Counted from the stretch's first letter, positions 31,484-42,597 are shown. The stretch is DNA of 64,000 bases from Ascarosepion bandense (GCA_037127315.1 JBBBDQ010000913.1:2044501-2108500); one strand, 5' to 3'. Notes: generated from the letters alone by a model not told the origin. Translations and numbers: made by a program.

Positions 31484-31700
31484 TTAGGTTTATGACCATA
31501 TCACGTTGAAACAACGGCTCTCGTACGATCGCAGAAGTTAAGCATCGTTAAACCTAATCAATATCAAGAGGGGAGATTATTGCGGATAGTATAATGGATA
31601 GCGCCCCGACATTGTTAATCGGGAAGACGAGTTCCAATTCCAATGAGGCTCATAAGATTCACTTATGCGCAAATTATCTTTGGAAAGGTACGAATCCACC
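31484..31700 (+). repeat. SINE-S copy 3, diverged
   Basis: 5S-derived segment GACCATATCACGTTGAAA, CTCTCGTACGATCGCAG, AAGTTAAGCATCG (31,492-31,560; the 3' part of 5S is scrambled), then a tRNA-like unit (TATAATGGATAGCG; GAGTTCCAATTCC), then the SINE-S body (CACTTATGCGCAAAT, GGAAAGGTACGAATCC, AGCTATGGGTTAATTAG). Same order as at 13.3 and 33.9 kb. Confidence 0.72.
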
Positions 31701-32050
31701 AGCTATGGGTTAATTAGTAAGATATATACCACAAAATCATTACTATTCCCCAATAAATTTTTACAATCTAAAATACCTTTTGGCCGCACATGCAAAAGGT
31801 TGATAAGCAAAAGCAAAAAGCTTGATAAGCAAAAGACTGATAATCTGTAAAAAAAAATAATCAATAAATTATAATAAAACTTTTAATTAATAATATTAAC
31901 AATAATAATAGTAATATCTATCAATCTAATTTCAGTTATCATAATGAAAATGTTTTAAATTAAAATATGAATTAAAACAAAAATTATGTAGCTCGGAAAA
32001 TAAAATCCGATTTCAGAATCAAATTTTATTCTTGAATTAATGTATTTAAA
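31701..32050. other. unassigned AT-rich sequence
   Basis: A 61-codon open frame at 31,665-31,850 overlaps the end of the SINE-S body and has no domain. Confidence 0.3.
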
Positions 32051-32056
32051 CAGTTT

Positions 32057-32465
32057 TTAAACCAGTCCAAATAAGAACCCTGAACATTTCTGCCATCGCC
32101 TTAAAAGATCACTTAATATTTTGCAAAAATCTCTAACGTTTGGAGGCCAAGAAATCTTTCGATGGAGTTTCTGCCTGTTCTTTGCAACGGAATATGTTTT
32201 GGATTTAAAAAAAATGTCAACATGCTTGAAAAATTCTGTTGGCGAGGGATCAGGGGAATTTGTTGGGTGTGGCAACGTCTCGCATCCCAGGTTGAAGAGA
32301 TTCTGCAGTGTCATATTAGCAAAATATGGCCGAGCATTGTCATGAAATAGAATTGGAGCTCGTCGATTAACTACTGTCGTTCGTACAGTGAGTAACAGAA
32401 TGTACATTTCTTCTAGTCGCTGAGAGTAAACTAATATCAAACTAAAGGCCATTTTGTTTAAGTAA
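32057..32465 (-). pseudogene. mariner transposase C-terminal half
   Basis: Open frame of 131 codons: NRRAPILFHDNARPYFANM (second catalytic Asp in HDNARP), LGCETLPHPTNSPDPSPTEF (third catalytic Asp in SPD), FKHVDIFFKSKTY and RRWQKCSGF. This is the cut-and-paste Tc1/mariner DDE transposase core; the N-terminal DNA-binding part and first Asp are missing. A Helitron copy begins three bases beyond its 5' side, so that insertion may have cut the gene. HDNARPHVA is the usual form. Confidence 0.85.
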
Positions 32466-32467
32466 TA

Positions 32468-32971
32468 CGAGCAGTATAGCCCGACGTTATTCGGGGGTAA
32501 TGAAAGCTTTAAAACTAATCCATGGTCCTGGAGCTCAGACTCAGCCTAAAGAATATATGTGTGAAGTTTGGTGAGGATCGGATAAAAATTGTGGATTTGT
32601 ATAAAGGACATACAGACAGATAAACAGACACACACAGACATCTTCCATTTTATATATCTATATATATTATCGATTTTCTGCACTATTGTAAGAACTGCAA
32701 CCTTGAAACTCTCAATATCGTTTCTTATGTCTTTGTCTATGAGTGTATCAAATTTGATTAAAATCGGACCACTCCTTCTATAACCCGATTTTTTCGATTA
32801 TCGATTTTCGATATTTATAGGAGGTACTTCGACACAAAACCCAGCTAAGAACACTCGCAGACGCTTATAGTACAACTGTATAAATTTTCAAGAAAATCGG
32901 TTCAGCCGTTTCGGAGTCTATAGGTAACGGACACACGCACAAACAAATTTCCATTTATAAATAAGTTTAGA
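32468..32971 (-). mobile_element. Helitron-like element adjoining mariner
   Basis: The 3' end is mutated (CTCG instead of CTAG, plus 32,468-32,471). The 5' end reads TCTAAACTTATTTATAAATGG preceded by A on the minus strand (plus ...TTTAGA|T at 32,971). Internal blocks are shared with the other copies. The middle is shorter (about 500 bp). Confidence 0.82.
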
Positions 32972-32974
32972 TTA

Positions 32975-33688
32975 GCTTAAGCGTGACAATTTTATACGAA
33001 TTTTAATATTTACCATATTATAATTTTAGAAGTTGATGGTCATTCCTAAAGAACAAAAATCAAACAGATTAGGAAATTCATGTTTATTGAAATAACAAAG
33101 TATGGATGCCTCATATTTGAGCACTTTGTTTGAGCAAATTCTTTTATTTTTTCAAAAAATACTAACAAAAATAATAATAATAACAACAGTATCTTTATCA
33201 TACGTTATTGTTTCTTCTTTAACTTTATTTCAAAATACATAACGGCGGCAAACCAGCATTCATCTTTTCTTTACCATCAAGTCATGTGCAACGATTTTCC
33301 GGCCATAGCTTTATAATGGTACACTCATATAACCTCTACATATATCAAGTAGTTCCCAAATTTCTAAGACAAAGTTTTCTATTAAAACGTTCTAAAGTGA
33401 TGTGGTGCATTGTGTAAATGTGTAGTGTTACGTATATATAAATTTCTATAAAAGAATTTGGTGTTATGCATTTAGAACGCTTATTAGGTTTCAGCGATAT
33501 AATATTTATTTGTTGGTTGATTTATGGAATATCAACCTCGGCGGGTCATTTATTGCCAACTGAATATTTTATTTATTTATTGCTGGTAATACCTTTTTCT
33601 GTCAACAATTTAATGCTGTTTTTTTATATAAGTTTTTGTGTCTAGTAATTCTTTTTTCTTTTCGAGTATCAAGATTCATTGGGATTTG
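32975..33688. other. unassigned AT-rich sequence
   Basis: No element recognised. Confidence 0.3.
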
Positions 33689-33689
33689 T

Positions 33690-33866
33690 TTTTTAAGGGC
33701 AAAGTTCTCAAGTCCTACCCTGTTATTTAACCCATAAGGGAAGGGATGGATTAGTACCTTTCCCAAAAGTGCCAGTGATTAAGTAAATGCAAGAATTCGA
33801 ACTCGGCTCACCGATTTCTCTTACCGAGCCGATATCCACTGCACCACAACGCACATCCGTCACTAA
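33690..33866 (-). repeat. SINE-S copy 2: tRNA-like unit and body
   Basis: Minus strand: GTTGTGGTGCAGTGGATATC (A-box region), GAGTTCGAATTC (B box), shortened body, GGGTTAAATAACAGGGTAGG and an end at AATCCCAATGAATC. Same junction with the 5S head (TTAGTGACGGATGTGCG) as in copy 1. Confidence 0.85.
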
Positions 33867-33985
33867 GCGCTTATAGCGCCTGGTATTCCCCAGCGGTCAC
33901 CCATCTAAGTACTGACCAGGCTCACGTTGCTTAACTTCGGTGATCGCGCGAGAACCGGTGTATTCTACGTGATATGGCTGTAAGC
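33867..33985 (-). pseudogene. 5S rRNA-derived head of SINE-S copy 2
   Basis: Close to a full 5S rRNA: GCCATATCACGTAGAATACA, GGTTCTCGCGCGATCACC, GAAGTTAAGCAACGTGAGCC, TGGTCAGTACTTAGATGGGT, GACCGCTGGGGAATACCAGG. The A box and C box of the internal 5S promoter are present. The 3' end continues without a terminator into the tRNA-like unit. Confidence 0.88.
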
Positions 33986-33989
33986 GCAA

Positions 33990-34550
33990 AGCATTTGGAA
34001 TATAGTATGCAAGTGTCTGTTTATATACGCGGATTGTTATAAGAAAGTGTCACAAAGAGAGACTTCCATATAAAAATGGTGTAAAAAAAGTAAAATGTCC
34101 CCAGCTGAAGTATCCTTGCCTGATTTTAATGAAATTTACACAACGATCAAGGAACGATATCTTCATAAATTGATTGCAGCATGATGTAGCGTTAAACTGT
34201 TTCTAGGCAAAAACATACAGTAGCGGCCATTATATAGGGAACGAGAACAACAAAAACATAAATATGTGTATTACTTAAAAAGTAATGCATGACTAGCAAT
34301 GAAATTTTTACCAAATAAAGATTAGAGTGAAATGCATAAATATAATACAAAATTACAAAAATTTACACAATATTTTTTTTTAAATATTTTTTTAAAAATG
34401 ATTAAATGGAACAAAGGAAATAAGCTACTGGACAAAAGTTAAGGAATGATGTTAATAATTTGCATAAACGTTTAATTTAAATTTTAATACAAATGTGTAC
34501 TGGTCTAACCCTATTATGACCAAAAACTAGGCATTAAACAATCAATCAAT
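33990..34550. other. unassigned AT-rich sequence
   Basis: No element recognised. Confidence 0.3.
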
Positions 34551-34552
34551 CA

Positions 34553-34797
34553 ATATATATATATATATATATATATACTCATCCTCAAACAGATCTGTTT
34601 CGCTGTATCACAGCTCATCAGTACGGTTAGACTCCTATTGCTTTAACCCAGGATTGAAACCCAACCGAATTGGGGTCAATCGGCGATTCTACCTCTGGGC
34701 TGTGAGCGCTCGGTAGAAGAAGGCAGATTTTTAGCGTGTATATTATCATTATACACGCCCAATAGCCAGAGTGCTCTAATTCATTACTGAATGAGCG

Positions 34798-34800
<3 letters not shown>
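34553..34800 (-). repeat. SINE-D copy with TA tail
   Basis: Minus strand: leader (GAGCACTCTGGCTATTGGGC), tRNA-like head, hammerhead at 34,583-34,626 (CCGTA, CTGATGA, GCTGT-GAT-ACAGC, GAAA, CAG/CTG, cleavage triplet GTT, TGAGG). One stem I pair is broken. Tail (TA)n 34,553-34,576. Confidence 0.83.
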
Positions 34801-34858
<58 letters not shown>

Positions 34859-34895
34859 TGTGTGCGTGTGCGTGTGTGCGTGTGTGTGTGTGTGT
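34801..34895. repeat. (TA)n(TG)n microsatellite
   Basis: Follows the 5' end of the SINE-D copy. Confidence 0.9.
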
Positions 34896-34929
34896 ATTAT
34901 TAATTATTACATTAGAACATGTGCAAACT

Positions 34930-34996
34930 ACAAGCTATTACAAAATTCTACATTTTGTTTCAACATTTAAGACCAATGTCTCATCAGGTAGTTAAC
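34930..34996 (-). ncRNA. Penelope-type hammerhead ribozyme
   Basis: Minus strand: CTGATGA (plus 34,981-34,987), stem II GACATT/AATGTT with a G-T closing pair, GAAA (34,958-34,961), stem III CAAAAT/ATTTTG with loop GTAGA, cleavage site GTA after 34,939. Stem I is partly broken (ATAG against CTAC). Penelope-like elements are known to carry hammerheads in their terminal repeats, and related copies occur at 37.4 and 40.3 kb. Confidence 0.72.
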
Positions 34997-35039
34997 AATG
35001 ATGACGATAAACGTTGTATTTTTAGATTTTTTTTTTTTA

Positions 35040-35590
35040 AAGAACAACACTTCCCTTTATCTTTGAATTTTTTTCCATATAGGGTAAAAAGATATTAAAA
35101 AACGGGAAAGAATGAGGGAACACAAGATCAGAAATGAGATGAGAAATCAAAATATAAAAAGGAAAAGAAAGAGGAAAAAGAAAGATACAGAAATTTACAA
35201 AGTGAAGAGAAAAAAACCTGAGAAAATTTATAAAGGGAAAAGCCAATGGAAACGGCTAAGAGAGAGAAATTATAAATTTAGGGGAGAAGTGAACTGCAGA
35301 CAAATATTGACATCGGTTACAGTGTTTGAGCTCATATCTTTTGACATTTTTTAAAAAAGAATTCTACTTTTATAAAGCAAAAGAAAGAAGAATAAAAAGA
35401 TACAGAAGAAATATAAAGTGAAGTGCAAAATAAAGAGTGAAAAAGCGAGAAAATCTAATGTAGAAGGAAAGGGAAGAGACAATGAGAACGGCTAAGAAAG
35501 AGAAATTTTAAATTTTCGCCGGAAGTGAATTACAGACAGATATAGATATCGGTTACAGTATTTCAAGCTAAATCTTTTGGCATTAAAAAA
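35040..35590 (-). repeat. purine-rich tandem duplication (Penelope flank?)
   Basis: Two diverged copies of ~200 bp (near 35,180-35,350 and 35,395-35,580), each ending AGTGAACTGCAGACA/AGTGAATTACAGACA, ATCGGTTACAGT and TCTTTTG. The inverse composition occurs at 37.9-38.2 and 39.9-40.2 kb, both near ribozyme relics. Confidence 0.6.
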
Positions 35591-35900
35591 ATAATGGTGA
35601 AATAACATACACAAACAAAAAAATTATTAATAAAACATAAAATAATAAATATTTAAAAAACACAACATGAAGATATAAATTCATTAGACCTAATATAAGT
35701 TTGAATGATAAAATAAAATAAATTACAATTAAAATAATAAAATGAAGTAACTTAAAATTAAAATTAAATAGAATAATATAAATAAAATAAATAATCATAA
35801 AATAAATAAAATGTTAAATAACAATCATAAATATAAAAATAAAAATAAAAAATAACTAAAATATAATTATAAATTATACAAAATAGTACATGGCTAAACT
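35591..35900. repeat. AAAT/AAAATA-rich low-complexity DNA
   Basis: Degenerate AAATAAAAT repeats. Confidence 0.8.
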
Positions 35901-36500
35901 ATTAATTATCGAGTGCACTAACAATACCTTGTTCATATCTGCTGTTCAGTAGAAAATCCAAGGGTTACTAAAGTTTATTTTGGTAATACAATGAACCATT
36001 TGAACAAACGCTTTTACAATTATCTCTCATTTTTACAAATACGAACAAACGAAATATAACCTCACTTTCTAAATATTTTTGGAAGTTATAAGTGAAGAAT
36101 AAAATACCTCAATTTAAATGAAAATTCTCAAATAAGCTAGAATCTCGAACCATGATTGACTGACTGCAATAGAAGATAGAAATTATAAAGTATATGAAAA
36201 GATAATATTACTAAATCAAAGGCTTGAAGCTACAGTAAACTTGAAGAAGTATCTTTACAATCCTGCTAGTATTACTAAATCTAAGGCATATAGTAACTGT
36301 AAACAGCTTATACTATAAACCTTACTATCTTGGTAATTTACTCTACCTATATAATTTTTCTTCTTTAAACCTTTATATTACTAACAACACTCTTACATCA
36401 AATTTTACCAATTACACACCACAAACTATAATCCAATTCAAAGTTTTATAGAAAGAAGTGATTTTCTAAATTCAAAATTAAGGTTAAATATACAAAATTA
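35901..36500. other. unassigned AT-rich sequence
   Basis: No element recognised. Confidence 0.3.
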
Positions 36501-36502
36501 GA

Positions 36503-37048
36503 TTTTTTTTAATCATATCACCCCGAGCAAGGCGGTAACGCCACTGATGTGCAGGGGGCTACGTAAGAGTGAAAAGATTAGAAATGAGAAAGCCGGAAAC
36601 CACATCCTAAACAGGGAACAAGGGATGAGCCTCTACACCTGTTCAATAGACGTGGGTGGAGGGTGAACCGGACGATAGTTTAGTCTATCTACTCCAATTG
36701 AAAAAAAAATAAAGAAAAGAGTGAAAAGATTGGAAAAGAGAAAACCGGATACCGCATCCTAAACATGAAACAAGGGATGTGCCTCTTCACCTGTACAATA
36801 GACGTGGGTGGAGTGTGAACCGGGCGATAGTTTAGTCTATCTACTCCAATTGAAACAAAATAAAGAAAAGAGTGAAAAGATTGGAAAAGAGAAAACCGGA
36901 AACCGCATCCTAAACAGGAAACAAGGGATGAGCCTCTTCACCTGTTCAATAGACGTGGATGGAGTGTGAACCGGGCGATAGTTTAGTCTATCTACTCCAA
37001 TTAAAGTCTATCTACTCCAATTAGTCTATCTACTCCAATTAGTCTATA
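36503..37048 (-). mobile_element. mini LINE-B with tandemly tripled 5' block
   Basis: Minus strand, 5' to 3': three to four copies of an 18-19-bp piece (AATTGGAGTAGATAGACTA), then three copies of the ~150-bp LINE-B 5' block (ends at 37,002, 36,851 and 36,699), and finally one LINE-B 3' end with T-run (plus 36,503-36,560). The linking sequence between blocks is TTTTTCTTTATTTT-like. Confidence 0.82.
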
Positions 37049-37059
37049 AAAAACTGTGT

Positions 37060-37390
37060 TTAATTACAAAATATCTATAGTTGTACAAATAAGCATTAAG
37101 GATAGGTTCAATCCCATCCCTTCCCACCCTTTATACCTCCTTACTCTCCCCCTCTAATAAACCCACATATTAAAGGCTAGCCAGGTGGCTATAAAAACAT
37201 ATACACCATTTTCTAATGTTAAATCTGTCTACAAAATTCCCGACACTTTCATTAATCAACTATATCCCCTACCCACCCCATTTGCTTTAAAACTCTAACG
37301 GACAATTTACAAGACTTATTCCCTTATCACTAACCCCCACCAACATCCCCAACACAACTCGCCAAATATAAGAAAAGAGACCTTCCATTA
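37060..37390. other. unassigned sequence
   Basis: C-rich low-complexity DNA on plus; no domain recognised. May be part of the Penelope-like relic that carries the ribozyme just downstream. Confidence 0.3.
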
Positions 37391-37392
37391 CT

Positions 37393-37465
37393 TTCCACAA
37401 CACCTGATGAGACATTGTCAGTCCAACATCGAAACAAAATGTACAGTTTGTAGTGGATATCTATA
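37393..37465 (+). ncRNA. Penelope-type hammerhead ribozyme
   Basis: CTGATGA at 37,404-37,410, stem II GACATTG/CAACATC (five of seven pairs), GAAA 37,431-37,434, stem III CAAA/TTTG, cleavage GTA after 37,452, stem I GTG pairing with CAC (37,401-37,403). Core complete; stem II carries two mismatches. Confidence 0.7.
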
Positions 37466-37880
37466 AAATATTTGTACATGTTCTAAAATATAATTTATAA
37501 TGAATATTCACAGCTCTATATTATATATCGAGCACTGTTTTAAATTAATGTTTTAAACGTTGTAAATTTTTCTTTGTTCCTTATTCACTCGGATATATAT
37601 ATATAGTCGTGAGTTGTGATAATATGTAGAGCCAAAGTTTTTTTGTTTTTTTTTAGTTGTTTTACTGATAAGATGTATTTTGGTAAGCAAGTTTTGGACG
37701 TTGTAATTATTCCTCCTTCCTTAGTCACTCTGATAATCTTTCTTCCTATGTTATTTTATTTTCCATTACAAATTGGGATTTGTTTATTGCTCTAATTATT
37801 TTTATTGCACTCTGTAATTACTGTTAGTAGTTTTGGTCATGTATTAGCTTATATTTATATTTTTATTTGTTATTTTTATG
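37466..37880. other. unassigned AT-rich sequence
   Basis: No element recognised. Confidence 0.3.
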
Positions 37881-38224
37881 TTTATTATTATTGTTATTTT
37901 TATTATCTTTATTATTTTCTTTTATATATTATATTTAATGTTATATTTTTAATTTTTAAGTTCATTTTATTTTATTTGTTTATATTATTTTATTCTATTC
38001 TATTTTATTCTAATTTTAATTTTAATTTATTTTATTTTATTTTTATTTTTATTTTATTTTAATTTATTTTTAGTTTATCTTTTAAATTCATATTAGGACA
38101 AATATTAGATCTTACCTCTCTGTATTTTGTTCTTTATTTGCCTTTTCACTTTCTATTTCATCTCTCACAATTTCTTTTATTTTATTCCCTCTTTCTTTCC
38201 ACTTTATTAATATCTTTTTATGCG
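37881..38224 (+). repeat. T-rich repeat, homologous to 39.87-40.19 kb
   Basis: Shared order: TTTATTTTATTTGTTTATAT, TTATTCTA, TTAGGACAAATATTAGATCT/TTAGGGCTAATATTAGCTCT, CTCTCT-TATTTTGTTCTTTA. Probably non-coding transposon sequence. Confidence 0.65.
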
Positions 38225-38842
38225 TCAGTCAGCCAGTTAAGTGCCATACGTGATACACGCTTGGGCGATCATGTCTCGAAAGAGACATGACTGACTGGGC
38301 AGAAGATTATCCCGCAGTAGGTTGCCATTGCTTTCTGCGGTAGACTGATTGCCGACCAAGGCTATAGAACCCAATCTGTCCTGTTATTTGACTCATAGCT
38401 AGAGGGAGAAGATATGTATTATATTATTAAGTAGTAATTAGAGGGGGATCAGTTTATTAATTGATAGCAATAGAAAACCGATCCCCCTCTTTATGCCCAG
38501 TAGAAGCCTTAATCATGTTTCTAACTATTATATTCAGTCAGTCAGTTAAGTGCCATACGTGATACACGCTTGGGCGATCATGTCTCGAAAGAGACATGAC
38601 TGACTGGGTATAAGATTATCCCGCAGTAGGTTGCCATTGCTTTCTGTGGTAGACTGATTGCCGACCAAGGCTATAGAATCCAATCTGTCCTGTTATTTAA
38701 CCCATAACTGGAGGGAAGAGACGGATTAATACCTTTCCCAAGGGTATTTGCGCGTAAGTGAAGGCAATGAATTAAGCTGGAATTCGAACTCGGCTCCCCG
38801 ATTTCTCGTTCCGAGCTACCCAATGCACCACAATGCACATCC
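38225..38842 (-). repeat. SINE-T with two tail units
   Basis: Units begin at about 38,225 and 38,538 on plus; one GGGGGATC...GATCCCCC hairpin near 38,441-38,487. The second unit continues into the body and tRNA-like head (GAGTTCGAATTCC on minus), ending near 38,842. Confidence 0.82.
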
Positions 38843-38844
38843 TT

Positions 38845-39028
38845 ATATATATATATATATATATATATTATTCATCCACATATAAGCCCGTTTCGCTGTA
38901 TCACAGCTCATTAGTATGGCTAGACATATCCACTTACTTCTGGCCGGGATCGAAACTCGACCGATTTGGTGTTAGTCGGAGTCTCTACTCCCTAAGCCAT
39001 CGGCGCATGGGAGTAGAGACTCCGTACG
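38845..39028 (-). repeat. SINE-D copy, truncated 5'
   Basis: Hammerhead at 38,876-38,919: stem I CCATA/TGTGG, stem II GCTGT-GAT-ACAGC and GAAA intact, but the core reads CTAATGA. Head fragment with GTTTCGATCCC B box follows. TA tail at 38,845-38,868. Confidence 0.8.
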
Positions 39029-39132
39029 AAAAAAAAATCCACCCAAAATGTAAATGTTGTATTTATAATAATTGTTATTTTTATTATTTTTAATATTTTG
39101 TTGCATATATTATATTTAATATTATATTTTTA

Positions 39133-39780
39133 CTAGAAGTATAGCCCGGCGTTGCTCGGGTGTAATGAAAGCTTTAAAACTAATCCATGGTCCTGGAGCT
39201 CAGACTCATTGGACGTTTGCACGAAAGACTAAAAAGCAATAGTTGTTTCCAGTTAAAGCGAAACCGTAGACTGAAAGAAAAATGAATGGATGTAAGTCAA
39301 ATTTTGATTTCCTTATCGATATCAAATAAGTTTTTTTCGTCGTAAAATGAATATTGAAGGCTAAATAAGTCCTCTGAGTAAATGGTATCATGGCTGAGAC
39401 TAAGAACTACAATTATACCTACTTAGAGCCAAACCTGAAGCAAAAACTAAAATCAAAGGGCTGAAAAAATACAGACATACAGGCAGATAAACAGATACGC
39501 ACACAAACATCTTGCCTTTTATATATATATATTATCGATTTTCTGCACTATTGTAAGAACTGCAAGCTAAAAATTTCTGAATATCGTTTCTTATGTCTTT
39601 GTCTATGAGCGTATCAAATTTGATTAAAATCGGACCACTCCTTCTATAACCCGAATTTTTCGATATTTATCGGAGGTACTTCGACACAAAACCTAGCTAA
39701 GAACACTCGCAGACTCTTATAGTACAACTGTGTAAATTTTCAAGAAAATCGGTTCAGCTGTTTCGGTGTCTATATATAAC

Positions 39781-39837
<57 letters not shown>

Positions 39838-39861
39838 GTTCCATTTATAAATAAGTTTAGA
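39133..39861 (-). mobile_element. Helitron-like element, both ends intact
   Basis: Minus strand begins TCTAAACTTATTTATAAATGG (preceded by A) and ends CTAG (followed by T), with the 3' hairpin 10-12 bases inside. 729 bp. Contains a (CA)n tract at 39,783-39,834. No coding capacity. Confidence 0.85.
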
Positions 39862-39864
39862 TTT

Positions 39865-40200
39865 AGATTTTTATGTTTATATTTATTTTATTTTATTTGT
39901 TTATATTATTTTATTCTAATTTTTATTTTAATTTATTTTATTTTATTTCATTTTATTTTTAATTTTTTTAAATTTATTTCGTTTTATTTTTTAAATTTAC
40001 ATTAGGGCTAATATTAGCTCTTCCCTCTCTTTATTTTGTTCTTTATTTTCCTCTTCACTTTCTATTTCTTCTCTATATTTCGTTTTCCACTTCTTTTTTC
40101 TTTTTATTGATTTCTCTTCATTTCTTCCGATCTTTTCTTCCCTTTTTCTTTCCTCCTTTTGAATATTTTTTTACCCGTACGGAAAAAAAAAAATAAATCC
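39865..40200 (+). repeat. T-rich repeat, second copy
   Basis: Homologous to 37,881-38,224. Followed by a degenerate Penelope-type hammerhead. Confidence 0.65.
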
Positions 40201-40263
40201 CAAAACAAAAGGAAATATTTTTACAAAAATTTTCTTTAAAAGAAAACTTTTATTACCGATATT

Positions 40264-40345
40264 TGTAACTACATGATGAGACATTGTTCTTTCAATAACA
40301 AAACAAAATGCACTATTTTTTAGTTGTTTGTAGTTTGCAAATGTT
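40264..40345 (+). pseudogene. dead Penelope-type hammerhead
   Basis: Same layout as 34.9 and 37.4 kb, but the core reads ATGATGA and GAAA reads CAAA. The CAAAAT block, AGTTTGCAAATGTTC and ACTAC are kept. Confidence 0.65.
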
Positions 40346-40354
40346 CTTTCTTCT

Positions 40355-41372
40355 TTTATTTGCCTTGTCCTTTCAGGACGTAGGCGTTCATGGCTTTCCA
40401 CATCTCCCTGTCCCTGGTAGCTCTTGGCACGCTTTCTCCTGTTGCACCATGCAACCCTCGTTCCGTCATCCACCTGATCAGGTCCTTCAAATATGTTATC
40501 CGCTGCTTTCCTCTCTACTTTTCCGTCTATCTTGCCTGTTGGTATCAGGTTCTCCAAGCCCTCCTTTCTAATTGCATGGGCCAGGAACTTTAGTTGTCTC
40601 TTCCTGATACTCAGTATTAATTTCCTTTCGTCTCCATTCTTTCTAAAACATCGTCATTGCTCACATGCTCGGTCCATGATATCCGCAACATCCTTCCGTA
40701 GCTGCTTCAAGTTTATTTTTAATCTTCGAAGATATTGTCCAACATTCACTGCCATATTGAAGAACCGACATCACATAGCAATCCAGTACTCTCCTCTTTG
40801 TTTCCAGTGAAATTGTCCTGTTTTTTAATACTTTACTCAACTTCTGGAATGCTTCTTTCTTCATGTCAATTCGCCTTCGGATCTCTGTGTCGCACTTTCC
40901 GTCTTCTGTTAGAACACTTCCTACGTATTTAAATTTCTTTACCTGCTTGATTTTAGAGTCCCTCACCTGTAATTGTCATTTTTGGCTGCCCTTTTTGCTG
41001 GTGACCATGCATTCGGTTTTCCTGCAGTTTATTTGTAGTCCTTTCTTGCCACTCTCTTCAGCTACCTTTGGTAGGAGGTCTTGTAGTTTTCTTTCTGTGT
41101 CTGCTATCAGCACTGTATCATCTGCATACCTTATATTGTTTAAATTGTGGCCTCCGATGACGAATCCTGGCATAACTTCTAGGGTTCTCGCTGTATAAGT
41201 TGAATAGATACACCCCTTTCAGTCTTAGTATAATTGCTGAATTCGTTACCTGTCCGTATACAGGCAGTTTGCTGCCAATAGAGATTCTTGATTACTCTTA
41301 AGACTTTCCCAAATATGTCGAGGCTGCCAATTCTTTGTGGCGTATTTTGTCAAACGCCTTTGCACATGTTCT
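40355..41372 (-). mobile_element. LINE-A copy, RT motif C to 3' end
   Basis: Minus strand: GFVIGGHNLNNIRYADDTVL (YADD), KLQDLLPKVAEESGKKG, CRKTECMVTSKK, KFKYVGSVLTEDGKCDTEIR, LDCYVMSVLQYGSECWTISS, then the 3' tail GRVERKAA-like and RAKSQGQGDVESHER-like segments. A few frame breaks. Near 41,330 a deletion removes the FDKxRHKxL region. The family shows no endonuclease in this window. Confidence 0.87.
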
Positions 41373-41379
41373 ACCGTAA

Positions 41380-41381
41380 AA

Positions 41382-41412
<31 letters not shown>
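41380..41412. repeat. (AAT)n microsatellite
   Basis: At the truncated 5' side of the LINE-A copy. Confidence 0.9.
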
Positions 41413-41413
<1 letters not shown>

Positions 41414-41936
41414 GAAGAAGAATGATTGGAATTACAACGAGAATGACGTGTTTTCTGAGGCTCCTGAAAACGTAACTTTTTTTTTCTAATGAATTCTATT
41501 TTAGACGTGAACATGAATTTTTCTTCGTATATTATTTAAATTAATAAATTATCCTCTTTACATGATCTTAGTAGATTCATCAACTAGTTTTCTTATTATT
41601 CATATTTCCCTTAGTTTTCGATATTTCGAAATATTTTTTAAACTATGACAATCTTTCTTATAACACAAAATAAATAATAAATAATAAATAATAAATAATA
41701 AATAAACTTTCTTAAAAACAAAATAATAAAACGTGATAGCCTTAAAAACAAAAAATAAAACTATAATAATCTTTCTTAAAAAAATAAAACAGGACAACAG
41801 AAAAATACGAGGAAAACATTAAAAACTGTTTGATACAATTTCTACGATATTCTTTCTTAGAAAGAATACGTATTTATTTATTTTTATTTATTCATTCATT
41901 TTATTTATTTATTTATTTTTCGATAACCTAATTTTC
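41413..41936. other. unassigned AT-rich sequence
   Basis: No element recognised. Confidence 0.3.
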
Positions 41937-42228
41937 GATGACTTTAATGAAAGAATAACAGAATATACGACTTTAATGAAAGAATAGCAGAATATACAAT
42001 TTTTATGAAAGAATAACAGAATATACGACTTTAATGAAAGAAAAGCAGAATATACGACTTTAATGAAAGAATAACAGAATATACGACTTTAATGGAAGAA
42101 TAGCAGAATATACGATTTTAATGAAAGAATAACAGAATATACGACTTTAATGAAAGAATAACAGAATATACGATTTTAATGGAAGAATAACAGAATATAC
42201 GACTTTAATGAAATAATAACAGAATATA
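41937..42228. repeat. 29-bp minisatellite, about ten units
   Basis: Unit begins GACTTTAATGAAAGAATAAC and ends AGAATATAC, with few substitutions between units. Confidence 0.92.
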
Positions 42229-42597
42229 AAGTGAGCGAACAAATTATTGTTTTTAAATCTCACGGCAGTAATAAACTCAAACGCATGTCAAATTTTTCTT
42301 TTCCATTAAATTTTGATTTTTAAAAATTTTATCTTAACAATTATTTTTGTTGCAAGGACTAGTGATGGTAGCAACGATTTTTTTTTCTTTTAACAAAATA
42401 CTGTCTAGTGTAGTGATGTTTTGTTCCGTTCAGCGGCTGCTACGCCCAAGTTTTTATTTTTTTATGTTTTTTTTCTAACCAGCGTCTTTCTTTTTGAATT
42501 CCAGTCGCGTCTGTCAGCTGTCGCTTGACAACTCATTTAGAAGGAAAATTCCGAACAACAACTCGCAACTTAAGGTGTTAATCTTGCCGAGGAGTGA

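Noticed and set aside
33867..33985. Functional 5S rRNA gene
   Set aside because: It runs into a tRNA-like SINE unit without a T-run terminator, and the same junction occurs in another copy.
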